DNA of 64,000 nt from NCBI RefSeq assembly GCF_013744875.1, contig NZ_CP059399.1, positions 1,116,001-1,180,000 of the forward strand, read 5' to 3'. The position numbers and the translations under genes were made by a program. The DNA comes from Nocardia huaxiensis (lineage in GTDB: Bacteria; Actinomycetota; Actinomycetes; Mycobacteriales; Mycobacteriaceae). Shown piece by piece: positions 45,746 through 54,090 of the stretch (its first letter is position 1; every line of letters begins with the position of its first letter). The notes beneath the pieces are model-generated. The model saw only the letters and a program-made list of their open reading frames with translations, searched no databases and was not told where the DNA came from.

Positions 45746-46081
45746 GTGACCATCCACTCCGCGCGCTTTGCCGCGACGCCCGCTGGTGTGACCGATGACG
45801 ACGACGGCGTGAGCGCTTTCCTGGTACTCGGCGACGATCTGGTGCGCACCCTGACCGACGCGCTGCAGCGGCTGGACCTGCTTCGCGGCATCCTCGATGA
45901 CACCGAATCGACACTGCCGCAACAATATTCGGCAAGAGAAGAGGTTCGCGAGCTGTTCGCGGCCGTCGAACTCGACGTCAGATCCGCCAAGAACGCCATG
46001 CTCTCGATCGCCGGCGCGTGGCCGATGTCGGCGGCGGGGCGCTCCGGCGCGCTGGTCATCCGCTCCACGCCCATCCCTTGA
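45746..46081 (+). CDS. Hypothetical helical protein
   Basis: 111 residues from GTG 45746. Mostly helical: FLVLGDDLVRTLTDALQRLD, LLRGILDDTESTL, REEVRELFAAVELDVRSAKN. No motif or family recognised. Placed between the transglutaminase-like gene and the first WWPR-motif gene. Confidence 0.55.
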   Translation: MTIHSARFAATPAGVTDDDDGVSAFLVLGDDLVRTLTDALQRLDLLRGILDDTESTLPQQYSAREEVRELFAAVELDVRSAKNAMLSIAGAWPMSAAGRSGALVIRSTPIP

Positions 46082-46236
46082 CCGGCGCATCAATGGCACA
46101 CGGGTGCAAGATTATTCACGGTCAGCCCGTTCGATCAGGCCATGTTGTCGCGCCACCGCGACGGCGGCCGGTCGAATCACCGAGAGCCGTCAGCCCATGC
46201 CGAAGCCTGCCGCGTCAGGCACAGGAGAGCCAGTTC

Positions 46237-46713
46237 ATGACACTTCCCTGGACGACCGTGTACGGACCGCGGCGCACCGGCCCACGCCCGCTCCGCCTCT
46301 CCCTGCGGGACCCGGCCGCCCCTAAGGGGCCCGTCGATGGCGCCTGGTGGCCGAGGTCCAAGCAGCCCGCCGCCGAACTGCACGAGTTGGTCGCGGCCGT
46401 CGCTACCCGGCTCGGTTCCATGGTTCGCGTTGGATTCGATTGGCGAACAAATGATCCCGATAGTTTCACGCGCCGTGGCACCGCAGCCGTCGCCACGACG
46501 AGCAGGGCCGGCATCATGTACCTGTTCGGAAGCAACGGCGCACGCCTCGACGTGCTGGTCATCCCCGCGGACACCCACCCGAACGCGGCCGCCGCCCAAA
46601 TGCGCTGGGCCTCCGGCAAACCGCAGCCCAGTCCGACAGCCCGGCCGCGGGCGCCGGAGAAACACCGTGAAGTGACGAAATCCCGCCCTCGGGTACCGGG
46701 GATCGGCGCATGA
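46237..46713 (+). CDS. WWPR-motif protein 1 (DUF5994-like)
   Basis: 158 residues. Diagnostic core RPLRLSLRD, then [27 protein letters not shown], and a final [22 protein letters not shown]. This domain recurs in three other genes (49048, 50315, 50751). I take it to be DUF5994-like; function unknown. The C-terminal tail here is extended and basic. ATG 46237 follows AGGAGAGCC. The stop overlaps the truncated response regulator by 4 nt. Confidence 0.75.
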   Translation: MTLPWTTVYGPRRTGPRPLRLSLRDPAAPKGPVDGAWWPRSKQPAAELHELVAAVATRLGSMVRVGFDWRTNDPDSFTRRGTAAVATTSRAGIMYLFGSNGARLDVLVIPADTHPNAAAAQMRWASGKPQPSPTARPRAPEKHREVTKSRPRVPGIGA

Positions 46714-46979
46714 TCAAGGTCTTCCCAGCCGATGACCGCGAGTTGGTACGCCGCGGGCTGTTCGGCCTGCTCGCCGCCGATCCCGAAATGACGGTGGTCG
46801 GCGAGGCCGGCACCGTCTCGCACGCGCTGGCTCGAATCCCGGTGCCGCGGACCGATGTGGCCGTGGTGGATGTGAGTCTGCCCGACGGCAACGGCATCGA
46901 ATTGTGCCGGGAACTGCTGTCGCGCTCGGACGAACCGCGGTGCCTGGTCCTGACTGCCCACACACAGGGCTTCACCGCC
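46710..46979 (+). pseudogene. Truncated response-regulator receiver domain
   Basis: The first ~85 residues are a NarL/DevR-type receiver: [20 protein letters not shown], then [10 protein letters not shown] (phospho-acceptor Asp) and CLVLTAHT. The protein then departs from the family ([14 protein letters not shown]) before the alpha4-beta5 part and lacks the LuxR helix-turn-helix. The frame stays open to 47195 but that part is antisense to the 3' end of the desaturase gene, so it is probably not meaningful. Either a 3' deletion or a rearrangement brought the desaturase here. Confidence 0.65.
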
Positions 46980-47004
46980 GGTGGCGACCGCCCCTGCGGT
47001 CACG

Positions 47005-48219
47005 TCAATGGCCCGAATGTCGGCGATCCCGTTCCGCGAGTGCGGTGCGCAGACCGTGACGGCCCGACGGTGAATCGACCGCGGTCCGCGGGTGCGGGCC
47101 GAACTTGTCTTCCGACGATGTCTCGGGGGCATCGTCGGAAGTCGCGATCAGCAAATCGTCGGGGAGCGCGAGTTTGCCGATCGTGCGCAGGGTGAGCAAG
47201 TATTGCCGGGGCAGCGGGCCGGTGTTGTAGGGCAGGTCGTATTTGTCGCAGAGGGCGCGGACGCGCTCGGCGATCTCCGGGTAGCGGTTGCTGGGCAGAT
47301 CGGGGAACAGGTGGTGTTCGATCTGGTTGGACAGGTGACCGCTGAGGAAGGCCAGCACCGGGCCGGCATCGAAGTTCGCGGTGCCGAGCATCTGCCGCAG
47401 ATACCACTCCGGTTTGGACTCGTGCTCGATCGCGGCGGGCGTGAATTTCTCCGCGCCGTCGGGGAAATGGCCGCAGAAGATCACCACGTAGGCCCACAGG
47501 TTGCGCAGCGCGTTGGCGGCCGCGTTCGCGGCGAGGGTGCGGCGCCAGCGGCGGCCGCTCAGGGCCGGGAGGAGTAGATAGTCCTTGCCGGTCTGGCGGG
47601 CGATCTTGCGCAGCAATGCCCTGGTGTGCGTAGACTTCTCGGCGGCGGTCGCGGCGCGCTCCTGTTCGGAGTACAGGCCGTGCAGCGCGATCCCCCACTC
47701 GAAAGTCACTGCCAGGAACAGGTTTTGCAGCGGTTGCAGCAGCAGTCGCGGCCGCCACGGCTGATCACGTGTCACCCGCATGACACCGAAGCCGATGTCG
47801 TCGTCGATGCCCAGCACATTGGTGAACACGTGATGGCGGTAGTTGTGCGAGTAACGCCACTGCGATGACACCCCGGCCATATCCCATTCCCAAGTGTTGG
47901 AATGGATTTCCGGATCGTTCATCCAGTCCCATTGGCCGTGGCAGACATTGTGGCCGATCTCCATGTTCTCGATGCTCTTCGCGCCCGCCAGCGCCACCGC
48001 GCCCAGCGCGACACCGAGTTTCGTTCCGCTGCAGGCGATGACCAGGCGTGAGGTCAGGTCGAGAATGCGCTGGAAGGCGATCGTCCGGCGAATGTAGGCC
48101 GCATCCCGGGCGCCGAGCCGCTGGTCGATGTCACGACGTATCGCGTCGAGTTCACATCCCAGCGCCTCGACGTCCTCCGCGCTCAAATGCGCGTAGACCG
48201 CGATCTGCGTAATCGCCAT
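47005..48219 (-). CDS. Fatty-acid desaturase 1 (DesA3-like, membrane di-iron)
   Basis: 404 residues. The three His boxes are intact: [11 protein letters not shown] (His 90, 94), HNYRHH (125-130) and [14 protein letters not shown]. This is the mycobacterial DesA3-type acyl-lipid/acyl-CoA delta-9 desaturase pattern, needing an oxidoreductase partner. The last ~60 residues are hydrophilic and diverge from desaturase 2. It is divergent from the TetR gene at 48311 across an operator-rich gap. Confidence 0.92.
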   Translation of the reverse strand: MAITQIAVYAHLSAEDVEALGCELDAIRRDIDQRLGARDAAYIRRTIAFQRILDLTSRLVIACSGTKLGVALGAVALAGAKSIENMEIGHNVCHGQWDWMNDPEIHSNTWEWDMAGVSSQWRYSHNYRHHVFTNVLGIDDDIGFGVMRVTRDQPWRPRLLLQPLQNLFLAVTFEWGIALHGLYSEQERAATAAEKSTHTRALLRKIARQTGKDYLLLPALSGRRWRRTLAANAAANALRNLWAYVVIFCGHFPDGAEKFTPAAIEHESKPEWYLRQMLGTANFDAGPVLAFLSGHLSNQIEHHLFPDLPSNRYPEIAERVRALCDKYDLPYNTGPLPRQYLLTLRTIGKLALPDDLLIATSDDAPETSSEDKFGPHPRTAVDSPSGRHGLRTALAERDRRHSGH

Positions 48220-48239
48220 TCTCCCAGCTTAAGCCATTA

Positions 48240-48276
48240 CTACATTTTATGTCTACGGCGTAGACTTACGTTGTAG
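48240..48276. promoter_or_regulatory. TetR-type operator O1 between desaturase 1 and TetR-1
   Basis: The core GTCTAC-GGC-GTAGAC (48251-48265) is a perfect palindrome; with its flanks it forms a 37-bp dyad whose 17-base halves (48240-48256 and 48260-48276) match at 13 positions. The right half matches O3 (52013) at 14 of 17 and O2 (51776 onward) at 13 of 17. Confidence 0.75.
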
Positions 48277-48310
48277 ATGAAGATTCGCCATCGAGAAAGC
48301 GTCGACCATC

Positions 48311-49051
48311 ATGAACCGGATCCGAGCCGGGCCCGCCGGTACCCCGAACCCCGCCGCGAATCGGCCGCGCAACGCGCCCTTGACCCGGGCTACGATGCTG
48401 ACCGCAGCACTCGAGATCATCGATCGTGACAGCGTGGACCAGCTCTCGATGCGCCGCCTCGGCCGTGCGCTCGGCCGCGATCCGATGACCCTCTACCGGC
48501 ACGCAGCGAACAAGGCGGCGCTGCTCGACGGGGTCGCCGAACTCGTGCTCGCGCAACTGACCGTCGATCCCGCCGACGCCGATTGGCGTCACCAATTATG
48601 CAGTGTCGCACGCGATTACCGCAGTCTCGCCGTCGCCCACCCGCACACGGTGCCGCTGCTGGTCACCCTGCCCCTGGCCACCCCGCTGGCACTGCGCCCG
48701 CTGGGGACCCTGCGGCCGCTGGAACGCATCCTCGACCTGCTCACCCGAGCGGATTTCAGCAGCCCAGACGCGTTGCACATCTATCGTGCGCTGTTCGGCT
48801 TCCTGCATGGTCACATCCTCACCGAACTCCAGGAACTCGTCGAACGCCCCGAGGAGACCGACGACGTCCTGCGCCTGGGCTTGTACCGTCTCCCGCTCGG
48901 CGAGTTCCCGCTGCTGCGTGGCCTCGCCTCGGACCTGGCCGCCTACGACGGCGCGATCGAACTGGAGCGCGGCCTCGACATTCTGCTCGGCGGCCTCTCT
49001 CTCACCGTTCCCGCGATCGCGACAAAACCCCGAAAGAAGCATCGATCATGA
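48311..49051 (+). CDS. TetR-family regulator 1 (TetR_C, tetracycline-repressor-like)
   Basis: 246 residues. LTRATMLTAALEIIDRDSVD, QLSMRRLGRALGRDPMTLYR, HAANKAALLDG is the TetR class helix-turn-helix; the C-terminal half (LLVTLPLATPLALRPLG, VERPEETDDVLRLGLYRLPL) is of the TetR_C_1 type. It closely resembles TetR-2 (49451) along its whole length. It is coupled (ATGA) to WWPR-motif protein 2. Probably represses desaturase 1 through O1. Confidence 0.92.
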   Translation: MNRIRAGPAGTPNPAANRPRNAPLTRATMLTAALEIIDRDSVDQLSMRRLGRALGRDPMTLYRHAANKAALLDGVAELVLAQLTVDPADADWRHQLCSVARDYRSLAVAHPHTVPLLVTLPLATPLALRPLGTLRPLERILDLLTRADFSSPDALHIYRALFGFLHGHILTELQELVERPEETDDVLRLGLYRLPLGEFPLLRGLASDLAAYDGAIELERGLDILLGGLSLTVPAIATKPRKKHRS

Positions 49052-49482
49052 CATCGCCACGGCACAGCACCACCGCGAACCAGATGTCCCCGCCACACCG
49101 GCTTCGACTCGAGCTGAACGCCGCCGCCACCGGACCCGTCGATGGATTCTGGTGGCCGCGCGGCCGTGACCTCGCCGCGGAGCTTCCGGCACTGCTCGCG
49201 ATGCTCGCACCGGTGCTGGGCTCGATCCAGCGGGTGGTCTACCACCTCGACGAATGGAGCCCCACACCGAGGAAACTCGATGTCGGCGGACGGCAGGTGC
49301 GGCTCGACGGCTACCGGCATATGCCCGCCCGCATCCTCGAGGTCCACGGCGTCGAGGTCGGCGCCCGGCTCACCCTCCGCCTCATCACTCCGATCGACGA
49401 CACCGATATGGTTGCCGCGCAACAGCGTTGGGACTCCGAGGGCGGAGCGGTCAGTGCCCGGGAGCGGGCAGCGTCGCGGTGA
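49048..49482 (+). CDS. WWPR-motif protein 2 (DUF5994-like)
   Basis: 144 residues. RLRLELNAAATGPVDGFWWP followed by RGRDLAAELPALLAMLAP, RVVYHLDEWSPTPRKLDVGG, and a LTLRLITPIDDTD end. ATG 49048 overlaps the TetR-1 stop (ATGA). Its 3' end overlaps the convergent TetR-2 gene by 32 bp. Confidence 0.75.
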   Translation: MTSPRHSTTANQMSPPHRLRLELNAAATGPVDGFWWPRGRDLAAELPALLAMLAPVLGSIQRVVYHLDEWSPTPRKLDVGGRQVRLDGYRHMPARILEVHGVEVGARLTLRLITPIDDTDMVAAQQRWDSEGGAVSARERAASR

Positions 49483-50170
49483 GACCGGTCAGCAGGATAT
49501 CGAGACCGCGTTCGAGTTCGGCCGCGCCGTCGTAGGCGGCCAGAATCGGCGCGAGCTCACGCACCAGCGGAAACTCGTCGAGCGGGAGCCGGTACAGCCC
49601 CAGGCGCAGCACCTCGTCGGTCTCCTCGGGGCGCTCCACGATCTCCTGCAACTCGTTGAGCACATGTCCGTAGAGGAATCCGAACAGGGCGCGGTAGACG
49701 TGCAACGCGTCCGCACCGGAAAACCCCGCGCGGGTGAGCAATTCGAGGATGCCCTCCAGCGGCCGCACCACCGACGGCGGGCGCAGGCCCAGGGGCGTCG
49801 ACAGCGGGCGGGTCACCAGCAGCGGCACCACCCGCGGGTGCGCCAGCGCCAACCGGCGGAAATCCCTTGCGACGGACCGCAACTGGCCGACCCAATCGCT
49901 GTCGGTGGCATCCACGGACAGCTGCGCGAACACGATCTCGGCGATACCGTCGAGGACCGCGGCCTTGTTCGCCACATGCCGGTAGATCACCATCGGATCG
50001 CGGCCGACGGCCTCGGCCAGGCGCCGCATCGACAACCCGTCCACGCCCTCGCGATCCACCAGCTCGAGCGCGGCGGTCAGCACGGCCGCCCTGGTAACCG
50101 GGCCATTGCCGGTATCGGCCCGCCGATTCGCGGATCGCGCGTTCCTGCCACCCGTGCCACGTTCGACCAT
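49451..50170 (-). CDS. TetR-family regulator 2, paralogue of TetR-1
   Basis: 239 residues. VTRAAVLTAALELVDREGVD, GLSMRRLAEAVGRDPMVIYR, HVANKAAVLDGIAEIVFAQL, then LFGFLYGHVLNELQEIVERP EETDEVLRLGLYRLPL. Roughly two thirds of residues match TetR-1 by eye, so the two arose by duplication. It is last in the minus-strand run that includes WWPR proteins 3 and 4. ATG 50170. Confidence 0.92.
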   Translation of the reverse strand: MVERGTGGRNARSANRRADTGNGPVTRAAVLTAALELVDREGVDGLSMRRLAEAVGRDPMVIYRHVANKAAVLDGIAEIVFAQLSVDATDSDWVGQLRSVARDFRRLALAHPRVVPLLVTRPLSTPLGLRPPSVVRPLEGILELLTRAGFSGADALHVYRALFGFLYGHVLNELQEIVERPEETDEVLRLGLYRLPLDEFPLVRELAPILAAYDGAAELERGLDILLTGLTATLPAPGH

Positions 50171-50314
50171 GCGGAGGATCCTCCGTTTCCCTTCGGACCA
50201 TCCGAATCACGTCGATCGTAGGCAGACGGCGTTGACAGTGCGGCGCGACTCGCGCCATTCGCCGCGGGTGCGCGCGCCGGCCCAGGGTCGGCGGCATTGC
50301 GCTCACCAGCGCGG

Positions 50315-50749
50315 CTATCTCCGGGGATGCGCCGCTCGCCGCATCTGGTCATCGGCGAGTCTGGGCGGGGTGTCGAACGGGACGACGAGCAGGACCAGCA
50401 GTCCGCCGTCGGTTCCGATCAGCCGCATGACGGCGGGTGGCTGGTCGAGGCCGGGTCCGAACAACTCGACGCCGTCGGCGTGATCGATGCGGCGTTGAGA
50501 CAGGCTCTTGGCATTCCAATCGAATCCGATGCGGGCTATCGGCCCGGTGCGCGGCGTGATGGCGGTGATCAGATCGTGCAGTTCGGCGGTGAGGTTGGCG
50601 GTCCGCGGCCACCACGCGCCGTCGACATCACCGGCCCTGGACCGGCGCTCCCGCAGCAGCAGCCGTGGCGTGCGGGTCGGCGCAGGGAAGGGCTGGGTTC
50701 GGTCGGAAGCCGGACCCATGTAGGGCATCCCTATACGGAAGGCGAACAC
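50315..50749 (-). CDS. WWPR-motif protein 3 (DUF5994-like)
   Basis: 144 residues. PRLLLRERRSRAGDVDGAWW followed by PRTANLTAELHDLITAITPR, IARIGFDWNAKSLSQRRID, and a GLLVLLVVPFDTPP end. GTG 50749 starts 4 nt after the stop of WWPR-4 (TGAGGTG); ATG 50728 or 50719 are alternatives. Shares the FDWN-type second motif with WWPR-1. Confidence 0.7.
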   Translation of the reverse strand: MFAFRIGMPYMGPASDRTQPFPAPTRTPRLLLRERRSRAGDVDGAWWPRTANLTAELHDLITAITPRTGPIARIGFDWNAKSLSQRRIDHADGVELFGPGLDQPPAVMRLIGTDGGLLVLLVVPFDTPPRLADDQMRRAAHPRR

Positions 50750-50750
50750 C

Positions 50751-51173
50751 TCAGGCCTCCGAGCCCGACAGGATCGCGCGGGCGGTGCCCTGATCGGTGG
50801 TCGAGCCGATGACGCGCAAGACGATCATGCCGCCGCCCCGGCCGAAGACGTAGAGGATGTTGCCCAGTTCGAACGAGTAGGCGTCGAGCTGTATCGTTCG
50901 CTCCCCGAGGACCAGCCGACCACGGGCCCGTGACCAGCTGGTGCGGTCGTAGACCACTCGTCGCGCCGGTCCCAGCCGACGTGCCAGCACCATCAGCAAA
51001 TTCGGCAATTCCGCCGCGAGATCATCGGATCGGGGCCACCAGACGCCATCGATATAGCCGACGTCCTCGCCCCGCGGCGCCAACCGCAAGCGGGGCTCGA
51101 GGCCGGGCGGGCCCAGGCGTCCGACGGATTGGTCGTGCCACCACTTGCGAAGGACATCTTCGAAGATGATCAT
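50751..51173 (-). CDS. WWPR-motif protein 4 (DUF5994-like)
   Basis: 140 residues. PRLRLAPRGEDVGYIDGVWW then PRSDDLAAELPNLLMVLARR, ARRVVYDRTSWSRARGRLVL and a GMIVLRVIGSTTDQGTARAI end. More like WWPR-2 (VVY, D, SW pattern). ATG 51173 overlaps the end of the SPFH pseudogene by a few bases. Confidence 0.72.
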   Translation of the reverse strand: MIIFEDVLRKWWHDQSVGRLGPPGLEPRLRLAPRGEDVGYIDGVWWPRSDDLAAELPNLLMVLARRLGPARRVVYDRTSWSRARGRLVLGERTIQLDAYSFELGNILYVFGRGGGMIVLRVIGSTTDQGTARAILSGSEA

Positions 51174-51708
51174 GAGCGACTGCCTGCTTTCGACATGTTG
51201 ACGGCATGCGGTGCCGCAGCGGCGGTTTCGCGAGCCAGGAAGGCGCTGATCTCGCCGATCGCACTCATCAGCGGCGCCGGGAAGACCACGGTGGTGTTCT
51301 TGTCCAGTCGGTATCGGCCAGCGCCTGATCGAGCGTGTGCTGCCCGACCACCTTGCGCAGCGTGGTCTGGGCGATCTGATCGATTGCCGCATAAACGTTC
51401 TCGATCGCGACGACCGACTTCTCGGCATCGACGACCCGGAAGTAGGCGACGGCGGAGATGTCTACGCTGACATTGTCTCGGGTGATGATGCCCTGCGACT
51501 GGATCGGCATGGTGACGATGCGCATCGACACTCGCCGCAGGCGATCGACGACCGGGATGATGAAATTCAACCCGGGCTCCCGGACCGCGATCACGCGTCC
51601 GAGCCGGAACAGCACACCCCTCTCGTACTGTGTCACCACCCGAATCGACAGCGCCGACAGAACCACGGCCACCACCGCGACGGCGATCGCGACACCGATT
51701 ACATTCAT
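51170..51708 (-). pseudogene. Stomatin/SPFH (slipin) gene with internal deletion and frameshift
   Basis: The N-terminal membrane anchor and band-7 domain are fine from ATG 51708 (GAGGAG upstream): [80 protein letters not shown]. After LADTD the frame ends in [12 protein letters not shown] and stops at 51268. A neighbouring frame then gives [20 protein letters not shown], the usual C-terminus of slipins, to 51170. About 120 codons of the middle are missing at the joint near 51305. A truncated protein may still be made. Confidence 0.8.
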
Positions 51709-51766
51709 GACTCCTCCTCACGAAAGTGAGAGTCACACGCCAGCGTAGGCCGTTTCCGCCGTTGGT

Positions 51767-51781
51767 GTCTACATCGTAGAA
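51767..51781. promoter_or_regulatory. TetR-type operator O2 upstream of the SPFH gene
   Basis: GTCTAC-ATC-GTAGAA, one base from a perfect palindrome and the same core as O1. It sits about 60 bp upstream of the SPFH start. Bases 51776 onward match the O1 right half at 13 of 17. Confidence 0.6.
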
Positions 51782-51811
51782 TAACGTGGTTGACACACTC
51801 GGGTCGTCCAG

Positions 51812-51964
51812 TCAGCGGATCTGCTCGGGAATCGTGTCGAGCGCCTGTAGCACCCGCACCGCCAGTTCGGTCGCCGCGCCGTCGTCGAGCTCGGAATGCT
51901 CCTGTACGACGTCTCGGACCCGGGCCACTCGCCGCTCGTATCGCGTTGTGATCGTCACTCTCAT
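51812..51964 (-). CDS. Small protein of 50 residues (DUF6307-like)
   Basis: MRVTITTRYERRVARVRDVV then QEHSELDDGAATELAVRVLQ and ALDTIPEQIR. A compact helical protein with ERRVARVRDVVQEHSELDD and a final ALDTIPE-IR, as in DUF6307-type small proteins of nocardiae. GTG 51958 has AGGGAG 7 nt upstream and may be the real start; ATG 51964 is directly against it. Head of the minus-strand run toward the SPFH and WWPR genes. Function unknown. Confidence 0.65.
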   Translation of the reverse strand: MRVTITTRYERRVARVRDVVQEHSELDDGAATELAVRVLQALDTIPEQIR

Positions 51965-52012
51965 ACTCCCTGGTAAGCCGCTCGCCCAACCGGCATGTCA
52001 CCCGATTAAGCC

Positions 52013-52029
52013 GTAGACTCCCATTGTAG
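52013..52029. promoter_or_regulatory. TetR-type half-operator O3 in the divergent promoter
   Basis: GTAGACTCCCATTGTAG matches the O1 right half at 14 of 17. A TGTAG-CT-CTACA dyad overlaps its end, and a TTGACA follows at 52040 in the direction of the gene at 52093. It lies between the divergent 51964 and 52093 starts. Confidence 0.6.
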
Positions 52030-52092
52030 CTCTACATTGTTGACATCACGCCTCGCTGGGCGTGTGCTGAACAGGCAACGTGGAGGATCGCC

Positions 52093-52482
52093 ATGATCGT
52101 CATCGTCGGACTCGTCATCCTGGTCGCCTCCGTGCTCATCGGGCTGGCCGGCGTCCTGGCCAACGGCGGCAACGCCCACGCGCTGACCGACAACTTCGCC
52201 GTCTTCGGATATCACGTCACAGGATCGACCGGGTTGCTGTTCCTGTACGGCATCGTCGTCGGCGCCGCAGGGCTGGCCGGACTGGCCATCCTGCTGGGCG
52301 GCGCTCGCCGCACCGCCCGCCGGGGCGCGGCCACCCGGGCCGAGCTCGTAGCGTCGCGCCGTGAACTCGCGGCTTCCGGCTCGGGGGCGCCGGACACACC
52401 CACCCGCTACGCGCACACCGGCACCGCCGATGCCACGGTCCCCGGAACCCCGACCGGGAATCCCAACCAGGAGCCTCGATGA
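52093..52482 (+). CDS. Small two-helix membrane protein
   Basis: 129 residues. Two membrane segments (MIVIVGLVILVASVLIGLAG and GLLFLYGIVVGAAGLAGLAI), a short loop between with FAVFGYHVTGSTG, and a long polar, Thr/Pro-rich tail. Unrecognised family, common in actinobacteria as stress-induced membrane proteins. ATG 52093 follows GGAGG. Overlaps the next gene by 4 nt. Confidence 0.75.
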   Translation: MIVIVGLVILVASVLIGLAGVLANGGNAHALTDNFAVFGYHVTGSTGLLFLYGIVVGAAGLAGLAILLGGARRTARRGAATRAELVASRRELAASGSGAPDTPTRYAHTGTADATVPGTPTGNPNQEPR

Positions 52483-52691
52483 TCATTTTCCTCGACTTCG
52501 CGGCGGGAATCCTCGTCGGCGCGATCGCCGTGATGGCGCTCAACCGCCGCGGACCCCACCTCCCACCCGGTCTGCGCGGCCAGCGACCCGAAGACACCGC
52601 GATGAGCCGCGACATCGACGAAAACGCTGGCGGCGCGAGGCATATCCGCACCTACCCGAGCTGGCGCGACCGATTCGAACGACGATCCTGA
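52479..52691 (+). CDS. Small single-helix membrane protein
   Basis: 70 residues. One N-terminal helix (MIIFLDFAAGILVGAIAVMA) then a basic, polar tail with GLRGQRPED and YPSWRDRFERRS. ATG 52479 overlaps the previous stop (ATGA), so both are co-translated. Function unknown. Confidence 0.65.
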   Translation: MIIFLDFAAGILVGAIAVMALNRRGPHLPPGLRGQRPEDTAMSRDIDENAGGARHIRTYPSWRDRFERRS

Positions 52692-52836
52692 CCCGCCCCC
52701 GCACGGTCACGATTCGTCACGAAACAGATTGAACACCAAGGGAATACGGGAATATAATAGAGTCCTCCCACCCCTCCCGATTGAGCGCTTCGGGTCCGCC
52801 GGCCCCACGTGCCGAGGCGTTCCACACGCATCCGAT

Positions 52837-52882
52837 CTGCCGATTCAGCTGTGCATCAACGCCGCGGCCGGCGATGTCGACA
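52837..52882. repeat. 46-bp direct repeat, upstream copy
   Basis: Starts CTGCCGATTCAGCTGTGC and matches 54091-54136 with three mismatches; weaker similarity extends upstream. It sits just before desaturase 2, so the pair brackets that gene. Confidence 0.7.
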
Positions 52883-52908
52883 TCGAAACCCGACACAGGG
52901 GAGTCGCC

Positions 52909-54033
52909 ATGTCCACACTCACCGCACCCGAATCAGGCCCGATGGTACTGAGTCCGCAGGAGGTCGAGGAGATCGGCCGCCGGCTCGACGCACTGCGTGC
53001 CCGGATCACCGCCGATCTGGGCCGGCGCGACCGCGAGTACATCTATTCGATCATCAAGGCGCAACGCAGTCTCGAGGTGGCCGGCCGCGGCCTGATGTAT
53101 CTGGGCTTGCTGCCGCCGTTCTGGCTGGCGGGTGTGACCGCCCTGAGCCTGTCCAAGATTCTGGACAACATGGAGATCGGCCACAACGTCATGCACGGCC
53201 AGTGGGACTGGATGCACGAGCCGACCCTGAATTCGCAAGTGTTCGAATGGGATCTGGTCTGCCCGGCCGACCAGTGGAAGCACTCGCACAACTACATCCA
53301 TCACACCTACACCAATATCCGCGGGCGCGACCGCGACCTGGGCTACGGCTTCCTGCGCATCGACGAAAGCCAGCGGTGGTATCCCTATTACCTGGGCAAC
53401 CCGGTGTACGCGGCCGCTCTGATGCTGTTGGTGGAGTGGGGCGTGATGCTGCACGATCTCGAGGTGGAGAACATTGTGCGGGGCAAGCGCAACTGGTCCG
53501 ACCTCCGGCGGCTGATCTCGGCCCAATGGCGCAAGGCCGGCCGGCAGGTGCTCAAGGACTACGTGACCTTCCCGCTGCTGACCGGTCCGCTGTTCGTGCC
53601 CACCCTGGCCGGCAATGCCACCGCCAATATCGTCCGCAACATCTGGGCCTACACGATCATCTTCTGCGGCCACTTCCCCGCCGGGGTACAGACGTTCACC
53701 GAGGAGCAGACCGCCGACGAGACCCCGGGCGAATGGTACGTGCGGCAAATGCTCGGATCCTCGAACATCACCGGCAGCAAGCTTTTCCACATCCTCTCGG
53801 GCAACCTCTCGCATCAAATCGAGCATCACCTGTTCCCCGATCTACCGGCCAACCGATACCAGGAGATCGCCCCCGAGGTGCGTGACCTGTGCGAGAACTA
53901 CGGCCTGCCGTACAACACCGGTCCGCTGAGCGCGCAAATCGGATCGGTGTGGAAGAAGATCTTCCGACTGGCCCTGCCACCCATCATCACCGGCAACGCC
54001 TCTCGGCCCGCCGGTGTCATCATGACGCGATAG
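52909..54033 (+). CDS. Fatty-acid desaturase 2 (DesA3-like, membrane di-iron)
   Basis: 374 residues. His boxes GHNVMHGQWDW (His 92, 96), HNYIHH (127-132) and [14 protein letters not shown]. The same family as desaturase 1, with the same spacing of boxes and IFCGHFP...EWYVRQMLG region, but a shorter C-terminus. ATG 52909 has AGGGGAG 6 nt upstream; an ATG-like frame to 52729 runs through the direct repeat. Follows the two small membrane proteins by 217 bp. Confidence 0.92.
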   Translation: MSTLTAPESGPMVLSPQEVEEIGRRLDALRARITADLGRRDREYIYSIIKAQRSLEVAGRGLMYLGLLPPFWLAGVTALSLSKILDNMEIGHNVMHGQWDWMHEPTLNSQVFEWDLVCPADQWKHSHNYIHHTYTNIRGRDRDLGYGFLRIDESQRWYPYYLGNPVYAAALMLLVEWGVMLHDLEVENIVRGKRNWSDLRRLISAQWRKAGRQVLKDYVTFPLLTGPLFVPTLAGNATANIVRNIWAYTIIFCGHFPAGVQTFTEEQTADETPGEWYVRQMLGSSNITGSKLFHILSGNLSHQIEHHLFPDLPANRYQEIAPEVRDLCENYGLPYNTGPLSAQIGSVWKKIFRLALPPIITGNASRPAGVIMTR

Positions 54034-54090
54034 CAGCACCGCCGCACCCGACGGTCGCCGCCCCACCGAGTCCGGACGCACCCGGTCCGA

